Positions 1 to 11,304 of a stretch of 64,000 nucleotides of DNA are shown in pieces. The position numbers and the translations under genes are program-made. The first letter of the stretch is position 1. Each line of letters begins with the position of its first letter. Source of the stretch: Lithodes maja. Its lineage: Eukaryota > Arthropoda > Malacostraca > Decapoda > Lithodidae. Location of the stretch: positions 30,959 through 94,958 of the forward strand of contig JBAKBP010007989.1 of NCBI GenBank assembly GCA_037953745.1, written 5' to 3'. The notes beneath the pieces are model-generated. The model saw only the letters and a list, made by a program, of their open reading frames with translations, did no database searches and was not told the origin of the DNA.

Positions 1-1160
1 TGCCCGGACAATACAGCCATCCCCAAATGTTTTGGCTATTGGGTAAATTACTAAGCTATAATCTATTCACTATAATTAGGCCAAAAATCAGAAAGGATTC
101 TGTTAGCGGATGTACAGTACTTATGTTTACATCGCGTCTGAGCTAATTTGACTTATTTTGTTTTTTCCTGAATTATATTGATATACCTGTACTGCATATG
201 GCATAAATCTTCTAAATAATCTTGATGATTAATATAAATAATTTATTTGGGACAATGCAGGTCTATGGAATCCTTATATTTTACTCGGTAAAGAATGTAG
301 TGTACGGTCGTCATGTATACATAGGTTGTGCGCTCGCGGTGTTTAGAAGGTTTTTTTCTGTTATTTGGCCCCCTGTTGGCAATATATATGATGATGACAA
401 TAAGTTATGGGGGGGGAGGGAGGTTATTGTATCCCACTGCAGTCAAAGTACAGTAGACGGGAACATGATCACGAGCGTACAAGGCGGGTTGTACCCCTGA
501 ATACTACATCCTTACCCTGCACTCATGTATAATCCACTGTAGGAAATTTTTGTTTATCACATTTATATAACCCAATATTACTTGAAAAAAATGCAAAGTC
601 CCATCACTCTCAGTCTCGGAGCTCCCTCGGACATCCTCGCTGTTTACAAACGTCTTCATTATGGAGTACTGTACTGAATAATTGATATTTACCCCCTGCT
701 GGCAATATAGATGATGCTTTCAATAAATCATGTGGGGAGAGGGTGCCCCCCTTAACCCATCTTGTGTTTAACTTTGGAATTACTGTACTGTATAACTAAA
801 ACCATTAAAACACTCTTATCTCAAAATCTGGAGGAAAAAACATGAAAAATAAGGGTGCAAGCCTTTTTCCTATACAGTAATTACCATAATCTTAACTTAA
901 CCCAACCTGACCTAACATAGTATTATTAGTGGGGGCTGCCGCTCTAACATCCCCGCTGATAGGCTATTCTGCGGGGGTGTTAGGCGAATAGTAGCGTAGG
1001 TTAGTTAAGGTTATTTACCCCCCAGGTGGTAAGGGGGCCTTCATCTAATGGTGGAGGAAAAAAAATAATATGCCTCACGCATCCTACTGCTTGTCGTACA
1101 AGGCGATTAATACGGGGGATGGTGATAGACTTGTGGACCAACAGCCATTACTATGCAATA
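1..1160. other. intergenic, fold-back repeat traces
   Basis: No gene is seen. Two stretches (about 360-430 and 690-750) share the motif 'cccctgttggcaatatatat' with later copies near 2400, 45560, 45790, 49080 and 49200, so this is decayed material of a dispersed fold-back repeat family described at 48978-49337. Short CCTAA-like runs lie near 893-920. The small open frames here have no recognisable domain. Confidence 0.4.
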
Positions 1161-1165
1161 GTAGG

Positions 1166-1620
1166 GGAGGTGTGGCAGAGTGGTCTTGCCACTGGACTGG
1201 TAATCCAATGGACCCGGGTTCGAATCCCAATATGTCAATGGGACGATTTTATTGGGATGGAATTTGTGCTGTACCTAGTATCAGTGCATTACCACAGCAT
1301 ACCGAAATGCCAAAAAAATACCCTCATTGTTCCCTGATTAAAATAGCACTGTATGAATATTCCCATATTCAAAAATATGCTACAAGGGGGCAATGCCTAG
1401 TGAGTTAATTGCTCAATAGGTGGCGTTCTGAGAGTGAGGGTCCGAGTGTGGGGGATGAGACTGTGAAGCGCAGAGGCGGAGCAGCTTCAGAGATGGAGTT
1501 GCTTCGCATGTCTCACTCCCTAGACTGGAGCAAGACCTCACGGGCCTCACCGTGTTCAGCGGTAGAGTGTAAAGGCTATCAGCCTATGCCCGAGAGGGAG
1601 TAGTTGGAATATAGAAAAAA
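1166..1620 (+). repeat. tRNA-derived SINE (family SINE-T1), copy 1
   Basis: The head is tRNA-like, with an A box TGGCAGAGTGG at 1173-1183 and a B box GGTTCGAATCC at 1217-1227, matching RNA polymerase III internal promoter consensus. The anticodon-arm-like loop would read GGT. The body continues through a segment about 'ggtggcgttctgagagtgag' (1420-1440) and ends in an A-rich tail (1611-1645). A second copy at 18120-18590 matches over the same whole length, which sets the unit at about 430-470 bp. It is a retroposon and not a working tRNA gene because homology continues far beyond the tRNA part. Confidence 0.75.
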
Positions 1621-1639
1621 CAAAAAAATAAAAAATAAA

Positions 1640-3331
1640 ATAAAGTCTTTATCTTAGCACTGTCCTGGTATGGCACTGCCGAGGCTGGTGGGGTGCGGAT
1701 AGGTGCCACAGGGGACTGAATCTTACCTGGGCGCTGTTTGGCACCACACCTGTGGCGGCAACAATGTTTGTATGTTGGAGCAGTGTTAGGGCAGGACTTT
1801 ATTGGTCTATAGTCCAAATTGCCTAATATACAGTAGAGTCTTGTTATAGTGCTCTCTTTTTGTAACTCTGTTAAGGCTGGTGTGGTTGCAGTTACTGCAG
1901 GGAGACTCAGTTGAGTCTTGCTGAGGCATGGCACTATACCAACATCAGCCACAGTGATGACCTGGTGGGGCAGTGCTGTGGCGGGACTTTATTGTACGGT
2001 ACTACAGTACACCCAACTACTGAAAGGCAACCCCGTCTGAGCCGTTACAATGCATGTAATGGAAAAATTATGCTAAACCATTGTATGTACTGTATGTATG
2101 TACTGTATATGATGCGTACTAGTCTAGAACTATTGGTGCCGATTTATCACCTCCATATTTTCTTCAGGAACGCAATTTCCAGTACTCCTACCCATGAAAC
2201 ACAATGTACATACTTGGCTCTAGTCCATTATCTACCAATATGTGTACAATACTTTGTGTAAGAGGCGCCTGTAAGAGTAAAGGCTGTGATAAATCCACCA
2301 CTTCATGTGTTCGTCTCCCAGGTTTGCTGACTACCTAGCCGGTCTCGGCGGTCCGTTCATACCAACTCGCGCGCGGAATGTATACTTGATTATCATATCT
2401 CACTCTTGGTAATGCCCCCTACTGACAACATAAATGATGATTACAATAAGTCTTGGGAGTGGCGAGGACCCTCAACCTATCGTGTATCCATCCGGATCCC
2501 TAATAGGTCCCCTTGAAACATACGAATATCCGAGACAAATCTTGCCTCGATTTCATGCTATTTGCTTACTTTTGGGTAAATCGATTGGCCTATGTTATGT
2601 TTGGGTAGTTTTAGGTATACTGTATCTAGCGGTTCGCCTGCAGTAGTGTATATCGCTGAGGAACGGGTGACGTTTTAGTGTGGATCGACCCATATTTATC
2701 GTATTTTATGTCTGTAGTACAACAACATTCTCATATATTTTATCAGTAGATGGCCAAAAAAAAATTGTTTGTCTAACCAAACATTTTGTTGGATAATGGG
2801 TAAATACAGTAGGCCTACTCACTTCCGACGGTCCTTGGAGAATGTGTAAATACTGTACTGTACTCACATCCGACGGTCGTCGGTGCTGTATAAATCCACT
2901 GGATATGAACGGAAATCACACGCACACAAAAATTGAAAGACATGTGAGAGTTCAACCAACACAACACACACAATGACTACCACAGCCGGTACACTTCCTC
3001 TCCATAAAAAGGCATTATTGCATGGGAAATATGTGCACCTGCGCATTACTGGTGATTGGGTAAATGGGTGTGATGTCATCCAGGGAAATCCAGTACCATT
3101 GGTTGATCATTTGAAGTAATTTTTTAATAGTGTAGACCTTGTCTAGACAGACGACTGTGGCAGGGATGCTGGCTTGGCTATATAGGGAGAGTAATTTGTT
3201 TTGTCATATACATTATATATCTTCCTTAGGTTACATTTGTGACGGTAAGAACATATTCAGCAGTGAAATATGTGATATGACTAATTTGTATGCCACACAA
3301 AAATTTATGTACCGTACTTTTTGTATTTCAG
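1640..3331. other. no recognisable gene
   Basis: AT-rich sequence with scattered TACTGTA/TACAGTA words. The part near 2395-2480 is another decayed piece of the dispersed fold-back repeat that contains the 'gatgatnacaataag' motif. Short open frames on both strands show no conserved motif. Confidence 0.35.
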
Positions 3332-3499
3332 ATTGTCACAATGAGTTTTCAAATGGATTTGGAAACTCCTACAGGCGAATACTTACAAAACCTAAGGCAC
3401 TTTATCCATACATCAACTGAAAGTATTGAACATTTTAAGGAAACATTGGGTTGGACAGGTCAACTAAGCCAAGCCCCTCCTTGGAAAGCATCTCAAATG
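3332..3499 (+). CDS. candidate first coding exon of unknown host gene
   Basis: A TTTCAG acceptor (AG at 3330-3331) precedes the exon and a consensus GTAAGA donor follows it. The ATG at 3341 opens 53 codons that end exactly at the donor in phase 0. The peptide begins MSFQMDLETPTGEYLQNL and is charged and soluble-looking, with no signal peptide. The exon at 8013 begins in phase 0, so the two can be spliced directly. I do not recognise the family. The acceptor suggests an untranslated exon further upstream. The call rests on splice signals, phase agreement with three later exons and non-repetitive sequence; a chance open frame is still possible. Confidence 0.5.
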
Positions 3500-3699
3500 G
3501 TAAGATACCCGGAACTAACTAATCAGTAAAGTATAATTATACAAGAAGGATTGCATCAATTGGCGCTTTCATTGTTCGCCTCAAAAACTTGTCTGATATC
3601 ATTATTGATTTAATTAATTTTGCTGTTTAGCAATTTGTCTGTTTGTGTGTACTGTTTTCTTGTCTCTAATTATGTGTGCTCAGTGGCGGATCCCGGGGG

Positions 3700-3840
3700 G
3701 GGGCTTAGTGACCAGAATTGCGCCCTTACATCTGATTTATACTGCATTTTATCTGAAATACAATACATATAAAGTTATGGCGCCCCTCATGTATATATAT
3801 CAGCCCCCCCCTTAAGCCTGAGCTGGATCCGCTCCTGTGT
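3700..3840. repeat. short degenerate repeat
   Basis: A stretch with imperfect inverted ends ('ggcggatcccggggggg' near 3684-3705 and 'ctggatccgctcctg' near 3822-3836) looks like a small terminal-inverted-repeat element. No coding capacity is seen. Confidence 0.35.
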
Positions 3841-3844
3841 GTGC

Positions 3845-4135
3845 TGCATTTTATATATGGGCTGGGGGAGTGCTGGAACCTTGGTGATCCCTGGTCTCTG
3901 GGTCTTCTCCTGGGCGACCTACTGTAGATGTGTGTGATTTTGTGTTTTGTTTTTGTCTGTTCATTATTATTATTAGGATTAGTATTATTATTATTTTTGT
4001 TTTTTATTATAATTATTATTTTATTATTTTGTATTTACAGGTATTTTGATTTTCTCTGTTCGGGCTCGGTCTCGAGTCGGTCACCCCTAGCTAAAAAAAA
4101 GAAAAGGAAGGTGCCTGAGTATATATATAGACATA
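3845..4135 (+). repeat. SINE-R copy, 5' truncated, plus strand
   Basis: This belongs to a dispersed short repeat (called SINE-R here) recognised by 'gggggagtgctgga', 'gtctctgggtcttctcctgg', 'gatgtgtgtga' and 'tctcgagtcggtcacc', ending in an A-rich block and a GATA/TATA tail. Other copies lie at 8950-9115, 47160-48290 (interrupted), 48292-48640 (minus), 53880-54190 (minus) and 61375-61520 (minus). No tRNA-like promoter is seen in the head, so the origin of its promoter is unclear. Confidence 0.65.
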
Positions 4136-4188
4136 GATATACAGTATATACAATATATATACTGTATACTGTAATATTATATATACTG

Positions 4189-4189
<1 letters not shown>

Positions 4190-4237
<48 letters not shown>

Positions 4238-4260
4238 TGTATATATACATATACACAGTA
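4190..4260. repeat. (AT)n microsatellite between inverted SINE-R pieces
   Basis: A pure AT run at about 4194-4234 and related TATACAGTA sequence separate the plus-strand SINE-R copy from a short minus-strand piece (about 4272-4330, containing 'gggggtggccgattcgagac'). The whole forms an imperfect palindrome, which explains the Tyr/Ile-rich open frames on both strands. Confidence 0.7.
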
Positions 4261-4339
4261 TATATACACCCATGCACATACCCCATAACTGGGGGTGGCC
4301 GATTCGAGACAGAGCCCGAATAGAAATAACAAAATCCAA

Positions 4340-4918
4340 GTCTTATGTATACAGTACAGTACAGTACTGGCATATAATTGTTTTCTTGTTTATAATGGTG
4401 TGTGCTGTTATCTACTATAAATTAGGTAGGCCTATGCTTTATTATACATACTGTATGTATGTATGTTGTATGTACAGTATAGTCTTTATTATGATGTGTT
4501 TTCTGTTTTCTACTATGTAATGATTGTGTTCACTGTTTTTCTCATTACCGGTACTATATATTTTTAAATACAGTACAGTATACGGTACGGGGTAATGATG
4601 TGTTTGCTATTTTCTCTGCTATGAATTATGTTTTCTTGTTTATAATAGCGTGTTGACTGTTTTTTTTTTTACTATTCTGTACATACTGTTTATTGTAATG
4701 GTTTATGTATAGTGGTGTCACTCCTTTTCTACAATATATTATGTTTTTTATTTATAATGGTGTGTCGACTGTTTTCTACTATACTGTACTTGATTTGATG
4801 GTGTAATTTATGCCTATGTAAATTACATTTTATTTGTAAATGAATTAAGGGAATCTACATGTACAGTATACTGTTTGATGTTACTGGTATCAATTTTTTT
4901 TTTTTTTTTTTTTACAAT
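4340..4918. other. AT-rich spacer, no gene
   Basis: Low-complexity sequence that repeats phrases such as 'tttataatggtgtgt' and 'gttttctactat' about every 110-130 bp, suggesting a decayed tandem repeat. It ends in a T-run (4893-4913) just before the TTAA of the next element. Confidence 0.4.
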
Positions 4919-4922
4919 TTAA

Positions 4923-6925
4923 CCCTCCGACCCCGGCTAGGGAATATCGTGACTGTACTGTGTGTCCGGGGGTTTTCAGGAATTTTGGTCCCTGTTGATT
5001 CACATGTTACTCCTGAAATACATTACACAAAGTTATAAAAAAAACAGAAAAATGTAGCACAAACCTTCATGTGTAGAATGCCGTTGAGTAGAGGTCTCTA
5101 GCCCAAGTGATTGCATAATGGTGAGCGCGGGAAGTGGAGTGATTTTTATGCGTGAAAATCATCCCGCGTTCGGATGCGTCGCCTTTGCCCAGGCCCCGGC
5201 TCGGCTAACCTACTGTTTTCTTAGCCACTCGTCGCGCAAAACCTTTTACCTCCCGGAGGCGATTTTATGTATTGATAGTGATGTTATTATAGTTATTTGG
5301 AGTCCAATTATATAAAATATGTTTATTAGGCTATGATTGTAACAAATATTTCACATTTTCACTCGATACCGTAGTTTTTATGAGTAATTGAGGTAGGTTA
5401 TTGTTATATTAGGCACTGATTATTCGTTATCACAGGTGTTTATTATACTTTGGCCATCTAATATTATGTCATGTGTCACTTTCACTTAGTTATATGCTTT
5501 GTAAACGTTTTATATACAATTTATTGTGTCTTTTTTCACTTATTTATATATGTTTTCATAATACATGATTTTTTTTATCACAATACACCTGTACATTGTT
5601 TTATTTCCACTTGTTGCCTATATACATACATATTGTCAGTCTTTGGTACTTTCACTATGATTATTAGTTAGTACTCCTGCTTGCTGTGGTATTCAGCAAA
5701 GCACGGTATAGTACATAGTGACACCTGGCACTCCACACACTGCATGGTGGTCTTTTTGTGCTTCCTCGGCCTCACCTGGCTGTTCCAGCAGACATGGCAC
5801 CGCCTTCTGCTAATGGTGACTCCATCTCGTTCCAGAGGCAGGTAACAGAGCTTGTGCACATTTAGATACTGTGCACACTGCAGGCGGTCCTGAACGGGGC
5901 GCCCAGGTTGTGCCACTGCCCTCTGTGGAGCTAGAGCGGGGGCAGCACGCCCACGAACTTTGGCGGCGCGCACCCTAGGGCGGCCAGGAGCGCGACGGCG
6001 CCCAGGCCCAGCCCGGCGGCCAGCCCGGCGGCCAGGGCGGCCAGGAGCACGACGGCCCTGGGCAAAGCGTCTGGGTTGAGGGTCGTCGATGTCCATAAAG
6101 TCGTCGTCATCGTCGTTGTCGTCAGAGCCGTCATCTTGCCCTGACGGTGGACCCAGGTAATCATGGCCAGAGTCATCTGTGAGGTGCCCTTCTTCTTCAG
6201 AGCCCCCCTCATAATCTCGCGGGGAACGAATGATGCGTGGGCGGCGTGTAGGTCGGCGAGGTGGGGAAGGAGTGGGTAAATAGGCCGAAAGTGGGGGGTC
6301 CTCAACCCTAGGGAGTGCTGGTGGTGGTGGGGAAGAATGGCGGGAGCCTGGGGCAACTTGGGTGGCGTGGGTAGATAAGGAAGACAATGGCGGGTCAACC
6401 TCAGCCTCCCGCTCAGCCTCACTATCATCACTTTCATCGTCATGGTCAAATCCACTAAAAAAGGCGTATCTTTCATGGATTTCGTCTAGATCGTCAAAAT
6501 CTTCACTATAGTGAGACTGATAAGACTCGGAGCTATCACTACCCAACTCATCAACACTATTTTGGCCTTCACCACGTTCATAACTCCTCAAAGCTATCTC
6601 AATACCTCCGGGAGTCAACGCATCTTGTACGTGCCTTTGCGTTAGGGCGCGACGAACATGGGCAGGCGTCGAAGGGAGCGTAGAATCGGACACAAGGGAA
6701 TAACTTTTTGGGCTAGTATCCATGTTGGCGGCAGGGTAGAGACTGTTTTGGTGGCGTACATGCTGTCTGGTGGCGTCGCCTAGCGACGCCTGGTGACCAC
6801 GGAGCGAAATTTTTACGCGCGCCATTCGAAAAGCACTCACGCAAGCAATGGTACAGTGGTGTACCACCCGGGTTCCTCGGGCCAAAAAAAAATGGTACAC
6901 ACGTGTACCACCCGGGGTCGAAGGG
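4923..6925 (-). mobile_element. piggyBac-family element, internally deleted
   Basis: The element is flanked by TTAA on both sides (4919-4922 and 6926-6929), the target-site duplication of the piggyBac superfamily. Its ends are inverted: left CCCTCCGACCCCGGC, right (reverse complement) CCCTTCGACCCCGGG. A subterminal 'gtgtaccacccggg' motif occurs twice near the right end. It carries one minus-strand gene. The 3' untranslated region aligns in pieces with that of the full-length copy at 41577-41735, so the two are the same family. Confidence 0.85.
5668..6723 (-). CDS. piggyBac transposase lacking its DDE core
   Basis: The start is the ATG whose complement is at 6721-6723 (MDTSPKSYSL...), aligned with the start of the intact copy at 38679; upstream Mets lie in the terminal repeat. 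The product is 351 residues. It keeps the acidic, Ser/Pro-rich N-terminal region, an Arg/Pro/Gly-rich basic block (about residues 225-290) and the C-terminal cysteine-rich domain (RRRCHVCWNS, then CVEC and CTIPC) that in piggyBac proteins binds the element ends. The entire catalytic domain with its aspartates is missing: sequence passes from the basic block directly to the segment before the Cys-rich domain, still in frame. The full copy has 965 residues. It cannot catalyse transposition. It could act as an end-binding inhibitor (inference), or be a decaying remnant. Confidence 0.8.
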   Translation of the reverse strand: MDTSPKSYSLVSDSTLPSTPAHVRRALTQRHVQDALTPGGIEIALRSYERGEGQNSVDELGSDSSESYQSHYSEDFDDLDEIHERYAFFSGFDHDDESDDSEAEREAEVDPPLSSLSTHATQVAPGSRHSSPPPPALPRVEDPPLSAYLPTPSPPRRPTRRPRIIRSPRDYEGGSEEEGHLTDDSGHDYLGPPSGQDDGSDDNDDDDDFMDIDDPQPRRFAQGRRAPGRPGRRAGRRAGPGRRRAPGRPRVRAAKVRGRAAPALAPQRAVAQPGRPVQDRLQCAQYLNVHKLCYLPLERDGVTISRRRCHVCWNSQVRPRKHKKTTMQCVECQVSLCTIPCFAEYHSKQEY

Positions 6926-6929
6926 TTAA

Positions 6930-7220
6930 GAAGCACGACGGCTTTGATTCATCATGAACTCTTTTCCGGATTTCAGGTGACTCTACAATGAAAAAGAAAT
7001 GTTTGCAGTGTGGGTTTATTTTTCCAGTCTTATATTTACTTCACTGTGAATTTTTCACTAATTCACTGAAGTTCAAGTAAAGGTATTTATAACTACTGTA
7101 TGGCTAGGTAAATAATGCAATAACAAAAGTATTCATTATCTGTACATGATAACCAACATTGTTTTGCACAAGCTAGTCTGACTGAAGAAAATGTCCCTTA
7201 GAGTTTGGTGACTTGTTGGA
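6930..7220. other. no recognisable gene
   Basis: AT-rich intergenic or intronic sequence with no conserved frame, splice-bounded exon or terminal repeat that I can support. Confidence 0.3.
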
Positions 7221-7470
7221 TGCACCAGTTGGGTTGTTGTTATTGTTCCCAAGGCTGTCTGACCAAACAGCCCCAAGGTCCTGAGCAAGGCCAAGGCCAT
7301 AACCGAGCGCCTCCACAGAACCCTCCCTGCTTTACCACTAAGAATGCACAGGTGACCGAAGCCTCTCCCAGGCGAGGAGCTGAGGAGGGTGTAGAAATGA
7401 CCGGGACACAAAGTCCCACTCAAGGCCCTGTGCCCCTTAACAATTATGAAGGTAAAATTTAGGGGCAGTT
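7221..7470 (-). repeat. SINE-L copy, partial
   Basis: A minus-strand copy of the short element whose 3' end is shared with LINE1 (see 59825-60234). It keeps the segment 'ccaaacagccccaaggtcctgagcaaggcc' in diverged form plus the 'ccctgtgccccttaacaattatgaag' part. The 5' half of the element is missing. It is more diverged than the other three copies. Confidence 0.65.
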
Positions 7471-8012
7471 AGGTTTATGTGTGTGGTGTGGACATTCAGG
7501 TCTTGGATAGATTCACTTATGATTGATTCATTATGACAAGTAGATATACTGAGTGGAAGGGATACACAGGAAAAATATTTACTCCTTTAATTCTCTAACG
7601 TGCAAGTTATAATGTAAAACTTGCAAAAAGTCTCTGATGATGGGTTCTGTGCAGCCTGTAATGTTATTAGGAATTAAAGTATAGGTTTATGTTATGTTTC
7701 CTTTACACCCAGTTCAGATTTACTTTATCTTGGTAGTGAAGTCCACGCCACTGGTGCGCCTTGCTAAGTGGGGGGGGGGGGGGTCTCTGTTTAATTAGGT
7801 TTGCCCTTATTTACACCTTATTACCACCTAGCAATGTCAAACTGTTACAAGGATAATTAATGGAAACTGTTTATGCTTAGCACTTCATTCAGAGCTGCAC
7901 TGGTTTATAGGGCAGATCTGTATAGACATTTGCTTTGAAAAGTTCAGGGCAGCATCAGTGTCTGAAAAGTGTACAGTACAGTAATTGTTTACACAATATT
8001 TTATAATTTCAG
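7471..8012. other. non-repetitive spacer before exon 2 of the unknown gene
   Basis: No gene is seen. A G-run of 13 lies near 7771-7783. The final ~25 bases (AT-rich, ending TTTCAG) are the acceptor region of the exon at 8013. Confidence 0.35.
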
Positions 8013-8130
8013 AACAATAGCACCACAGACGTACACCCTGATGGAATAGAAAGTAATGAGTACAGTGAAGAGCCTCTGTTGCCTCCCCTGTCTAAGCTGC
8101 ATGATCTTCCCGGCTCTACTATCACCATTA
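8013..8130 (+). CDS. candidate second exon of unknown host gene
   Basis: The acceptor is 'ataatttcag' and the donor is GTAAGA at 8131. Read in phase 0, continuing from the exon at 3332, it encodes 39 codons with one base left over. The peptide is rich in Ser, Thr, Glu and Pro (for example PLLPPLSKLHDLPG), as in a disordered linker. The single left-over base is completed by the two-base start of the exon at 9658. No domain is recognised. Confidence 0.5.
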
Positions 8131-8183
8131 GTAAGATATGAATGAAGTACATCAATACTTGGTAGTAGGACTATGTTTATTAA

Positions 8184-8603
8184 CCCTTTCTCAGCGGGGT
8201 GTTTTGGGCTATTTAGGGCATATTCAGGCACTCCTGAATGATAAATCAAGCATCTGCATTAAATGAACTGTATTCTGCCGAAAACTAAGTGAAAATAGCT
8301 ACAAAATGAGACCAGAACGGGCCTCGTACGTGGCCTGGTTCACCCGCAGCGGTGCCAGTGAAACGCGGGAAACCCGCTATTTGTTAGCTCCCACTCGTTG
8401 GCTACACTGTTGTGAGAGGCAGAGAGAGACCCGCGCGAGACACAGTCTACCTCAGTGAGCCGCTTGCTGCTCTGAGGGTCGGAGGTGGGCCCCTCACGCT
8501 CCCACCCACTAACACTCGATTTTTACGGTTTTTACAGGCTTTTAAAGTCTGGAAATTGCTGCAAATTGCCAGGACGTTCCAAACGTCACCCGCAGCGAAA
8601 GGG
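8184..8603. mobile_element. TTAA MITE (piggyBac type), family M2
   Basis: It is flanked by TTAA at 8180-8183 and 8604-8607. Ends are CCCTTTCTCAGCGGGG and, inverted, CCCTTTCGCTGCGGG. It shares 'ggggtgttttgggct' and 'catgataaatcaagcatctgcat'-like sequence with the element at 35737-36158, which has the same length class (420 versus 422 bp). It has no coding capacity. Confidence 0.75.
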
Positions 8604-8949
8604 TTAAGGGGTTGTGATTGGTGACAATGGTACAATAGAATACTGTATGGATGCATATTCCAAGCATAAATTCTGTTACATGCAGCTGTACTTCACCAGG
8701 AGGTGGGGTCTGATTTATCTCACATTTTCGAAGATTCTCTTTCCTTTTCCTTCTACCGTATTTCCCGTTTCCTCAAAGATACTTCTCTTGATTTTATTTT
8801 ATTCTCTCTTCCTTTATTCTTCTACTTTCGTTCTAATCCTTCGGGCCAGCCCTATGGGAGCTCAGTGGTCTGGTTAAACTTCTCACACACAAAAAAAAAA
8901 AAAAAATGAAAAATACAAAAATGGGGTGGGGTGATATACAGTATTCATA

Positions 8950-9115
8950 TGTGATGTGTGTGAATTTGTGTTTTGTTTTTGTGTGTTCATTGTTTTCTGT
9001 TGTGTTGTCCCTATTCGGGTTCTGTCTTGAGTCGGTCACCCCCCCCCCCCCCCCCAAAAAAAAAAAATAGGAAAAGTGTGGATTGGGCCTGAGTATATAC
9101 AGTAGATAGATAGAT
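8950..9115 (+). repeat. SINE-R copy, 5' truncated
   Basis: It matches the 3' half of SINE-R from 'gatgtgtgtgaatttgtg' through 'ttgagtcggtcacc', a C-run of about 18, an A-run and the 'ggattgggcctgagtatata' plus GATA tail. Confidence 0.65.
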
Positions 9116-9657
9116 TGAGCACAAAGTAAATCAAATTCAGCCAGTAAAAAAAATGTGTTATACACTAATGAAATTTGTTCAGCTTAACAGTGAATAGTTC
9201 TGATTATCACATAACTTAATTGACTAACAATAAGGGTAGCAATACCTTTTTATATTTTGGAATTATTTTAAGTCCATACTTTTCAGTCTCAACTAGTTCC
9301 ATGTATGCTTGAATTAATGTTATATACAGTGTCTTTTGGCGACTTCCTGCAGAATTGTCCTTCAGAATATTGAGATAGGCTTGGTAGTTAGTTTTTGTAA
9401 TTTTTTAAAGTACGGTATCTTTGAGGTGTGATACGTTTAAAATGGTTGAGCTGTTGAACTGTACACTAAATAATACGCGTAGCATAAGTCAGCATTGCAG
9501 ATTAGTATTTTATGTACATATGAAAATAAGGTTTAAAGAAGAACCTACCTTATCTATAGGTATTTATTGGCAGATACTTAAAACGTAAAACTAAATAATT
9601 ATATTATATTTGATATTAAGTATTGATTTATGTGTCTAAACAAATGTGACCCTACAG
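9116..9657. other. intronic spacer, no gene seen
   Basis: AT-rich sequence without repeats I can match elsewhere in the window. It ends in a usable acceptor (CCTACAG) for the exon at 9658. Confidence 0.3.
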
Positions 9658-9702
9658 ATGCAGAGACGCAGAGGACCATCCTTGCATCTTACAGAGTACC
9701 AG
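9658..9702 (+). CDS. candidate third (mini) exon of unknown host gene
   Basis: A 45-base exon between CCTACAG and the donor GTCAGT. Two bases complete the codon begun at 8130, then 14 codons follow (AETQRTILASYRVP) and one base is carried to the exon at 31097. Small size makes it the weakest of the four exons on its own. Its support is exact phase compatibility on both sides. Confidence 0.42.
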
Positions 9703-9887
9703 GTCAGTGGTGATAATTGATTTACATAGCATTTCCATGTTCTAATGGTCAGTACTGTTATAAAAATCATCACAACAATATTTAGCTCTAGCAGTTATGC
9801 ATTGCACTAGTGTTGTTTTTACTTATCAATGCATTTTTTTTCCTTTTCAGCAGTATGTATCGAGATCCCATGTACTGTCCATGTATC

Positions 9888-10480
9888 CTTTTATAAAAAG
9901 TTAAACATATTATCTTATTCGTCCGACCTTGGAAAGATCATAATACTCTTGCTAAAACAGCTTCCCAGAAGTTAAGTGTGATAAACCGTCTCCGTGGGTT
10001 CTTTACCCCCGCACAGCTTCTTGCTCTACACTGGGGCATGGTGCGCCCATGTATCGAGTATTGTTCACATGGTTGGGGAGGTTCCACCCATACCACACTT
10101 CACAAAATGGTAGTCAAAAACATTTTATCTCATTAAATCACCTCCTCTTATTAATTCCCTACAATCTCGCTACACGCCGCAATGTTGCATCTCTCTGCCT
10201 CTTCTACCGCTATTACAATAATCAGTGTTCTTTAGAGCTTTCTCAGTGAATACCTCCTCCCTTACGAAGAGTGGGAGGCACCTGACTTTCAATACATTCC
10301 CAACTCTATTCTGTCCAATTCTGTAACACAAGATTGAGCCAAATTTCCAAGTTTTTTTTCTCAAAAAGTAAGCTCTGGAATTGTCTTTCTCAATCTGTCT
10401 TTCCCTCATCCTATGACTTAAACTCCTTCAAGCTCCTTGTGTCCAGACAGTTTGACTCTAACATACTTGGAATTAGGACC
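9888..10480 (+). pseudogene. decayed LINE reverse transcriptase, C-terminal part
   Basis: Broken frames read like the region after the catalytic core of jockey-type reverse transcriptases: NRLRGFFTPAQLLALHWGMV, then RPCIEYCSHGWGG, then RNVASLCLFYRYYNNQCSLE and a final LWNCLSQSVFPSSYDLNSFK. Several frameshifts and stops separate these blocks, so no protein can be made. It is distinct from LINE1 and LINE2. Confidence 0.7.
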
Positions 10481-10619
10481 TCTGTTACTCCTTCAACTTT
10501 GGTGGGGACACTTGTTACAGGCAGCTTTGCCTTTTGTCTCCTTCATACACACACCAAAAACAAAATGTAGTGGGTTACTGTCAAACTTCTTATGTACTGG
10601 TGGCACTCAACATTGCTGA

Positions 10620-11295
10620 ATTTCAAGGCCTGCAACATCATCATCTTTAGTCTTTCTCTATGTATGCTACTGTACAACTCTTCCTCATGAAAAGATGTAC
10701 TTTCCTTGCCTTGAAGATATCATTCATCCAACACATGTAACCTAGTCAAATGATTGACTACAAACCATGTCCGTCTGTTATTGATTTGGTTGCAAGAAAA
10801 TGGCAATTCTTGTAAAATATTTTAATTTTACCATTCGTTTACAGTACAGTAGCTTTCGTTAATTAGGCAGTCCTGCATCAGCGAGAACTGCTCCCTCCGA
10901 GTTTATTTGCTAATTTTGCTTAATGGACCAGACTATCCAATGGAGCAGCTCTTTCCCCTTGCAAAGCATGGCTGATTGAACACCATTTTGAGATAATTGA
11001 CCAAGGCTCTCTTACAGACTTCAGTTAGTATATCCATCAGGTTTCTCACTTTTTCTGCTATCTTGTTGAAGTGACTAAGACCTTTATTTGTCAAAAGGGA
11101 GTCCCTCAGTGTGCCCAGAGCTCCCCTATACTATAGGGGTGGGATGCTACATTGTCTATCTTTCCCGTCATTCCTGTTCTGTGATATTGTGTCGCTAATT
11201 CTTAATTTTATTTTTTTGTAGATTATAATACAGTACTGTACTGTATTATAATACAGGATTGGCAAAATAGTGTAATAGTAAATATATACAAACGA
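10620..11295. other. spacer, no gene
   Basis: Nothing recognised except a short self-complementary run of CAGTACTGTA type at 11228-11256. Confidence 0.3.
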
Positions 11296-11304
11296 AAGGG
11301 GGAT

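Noticed and set aside
1173..1227. Functional tRNA gene
   Set aside because: The sequence repeats with a 350-bp non-tRNA body at 18120, so it is a SINE head.
3928..4373. Tyr/Ile-rich open frames on both strands
   Set aside because: They are the translation of an (AT)n tract between inverted SINE-R pieces.
5931..6476. 181-residue minus-strand frame
   Set aside because: It is an out-of-phase reading of the deleted piggyBac gene.
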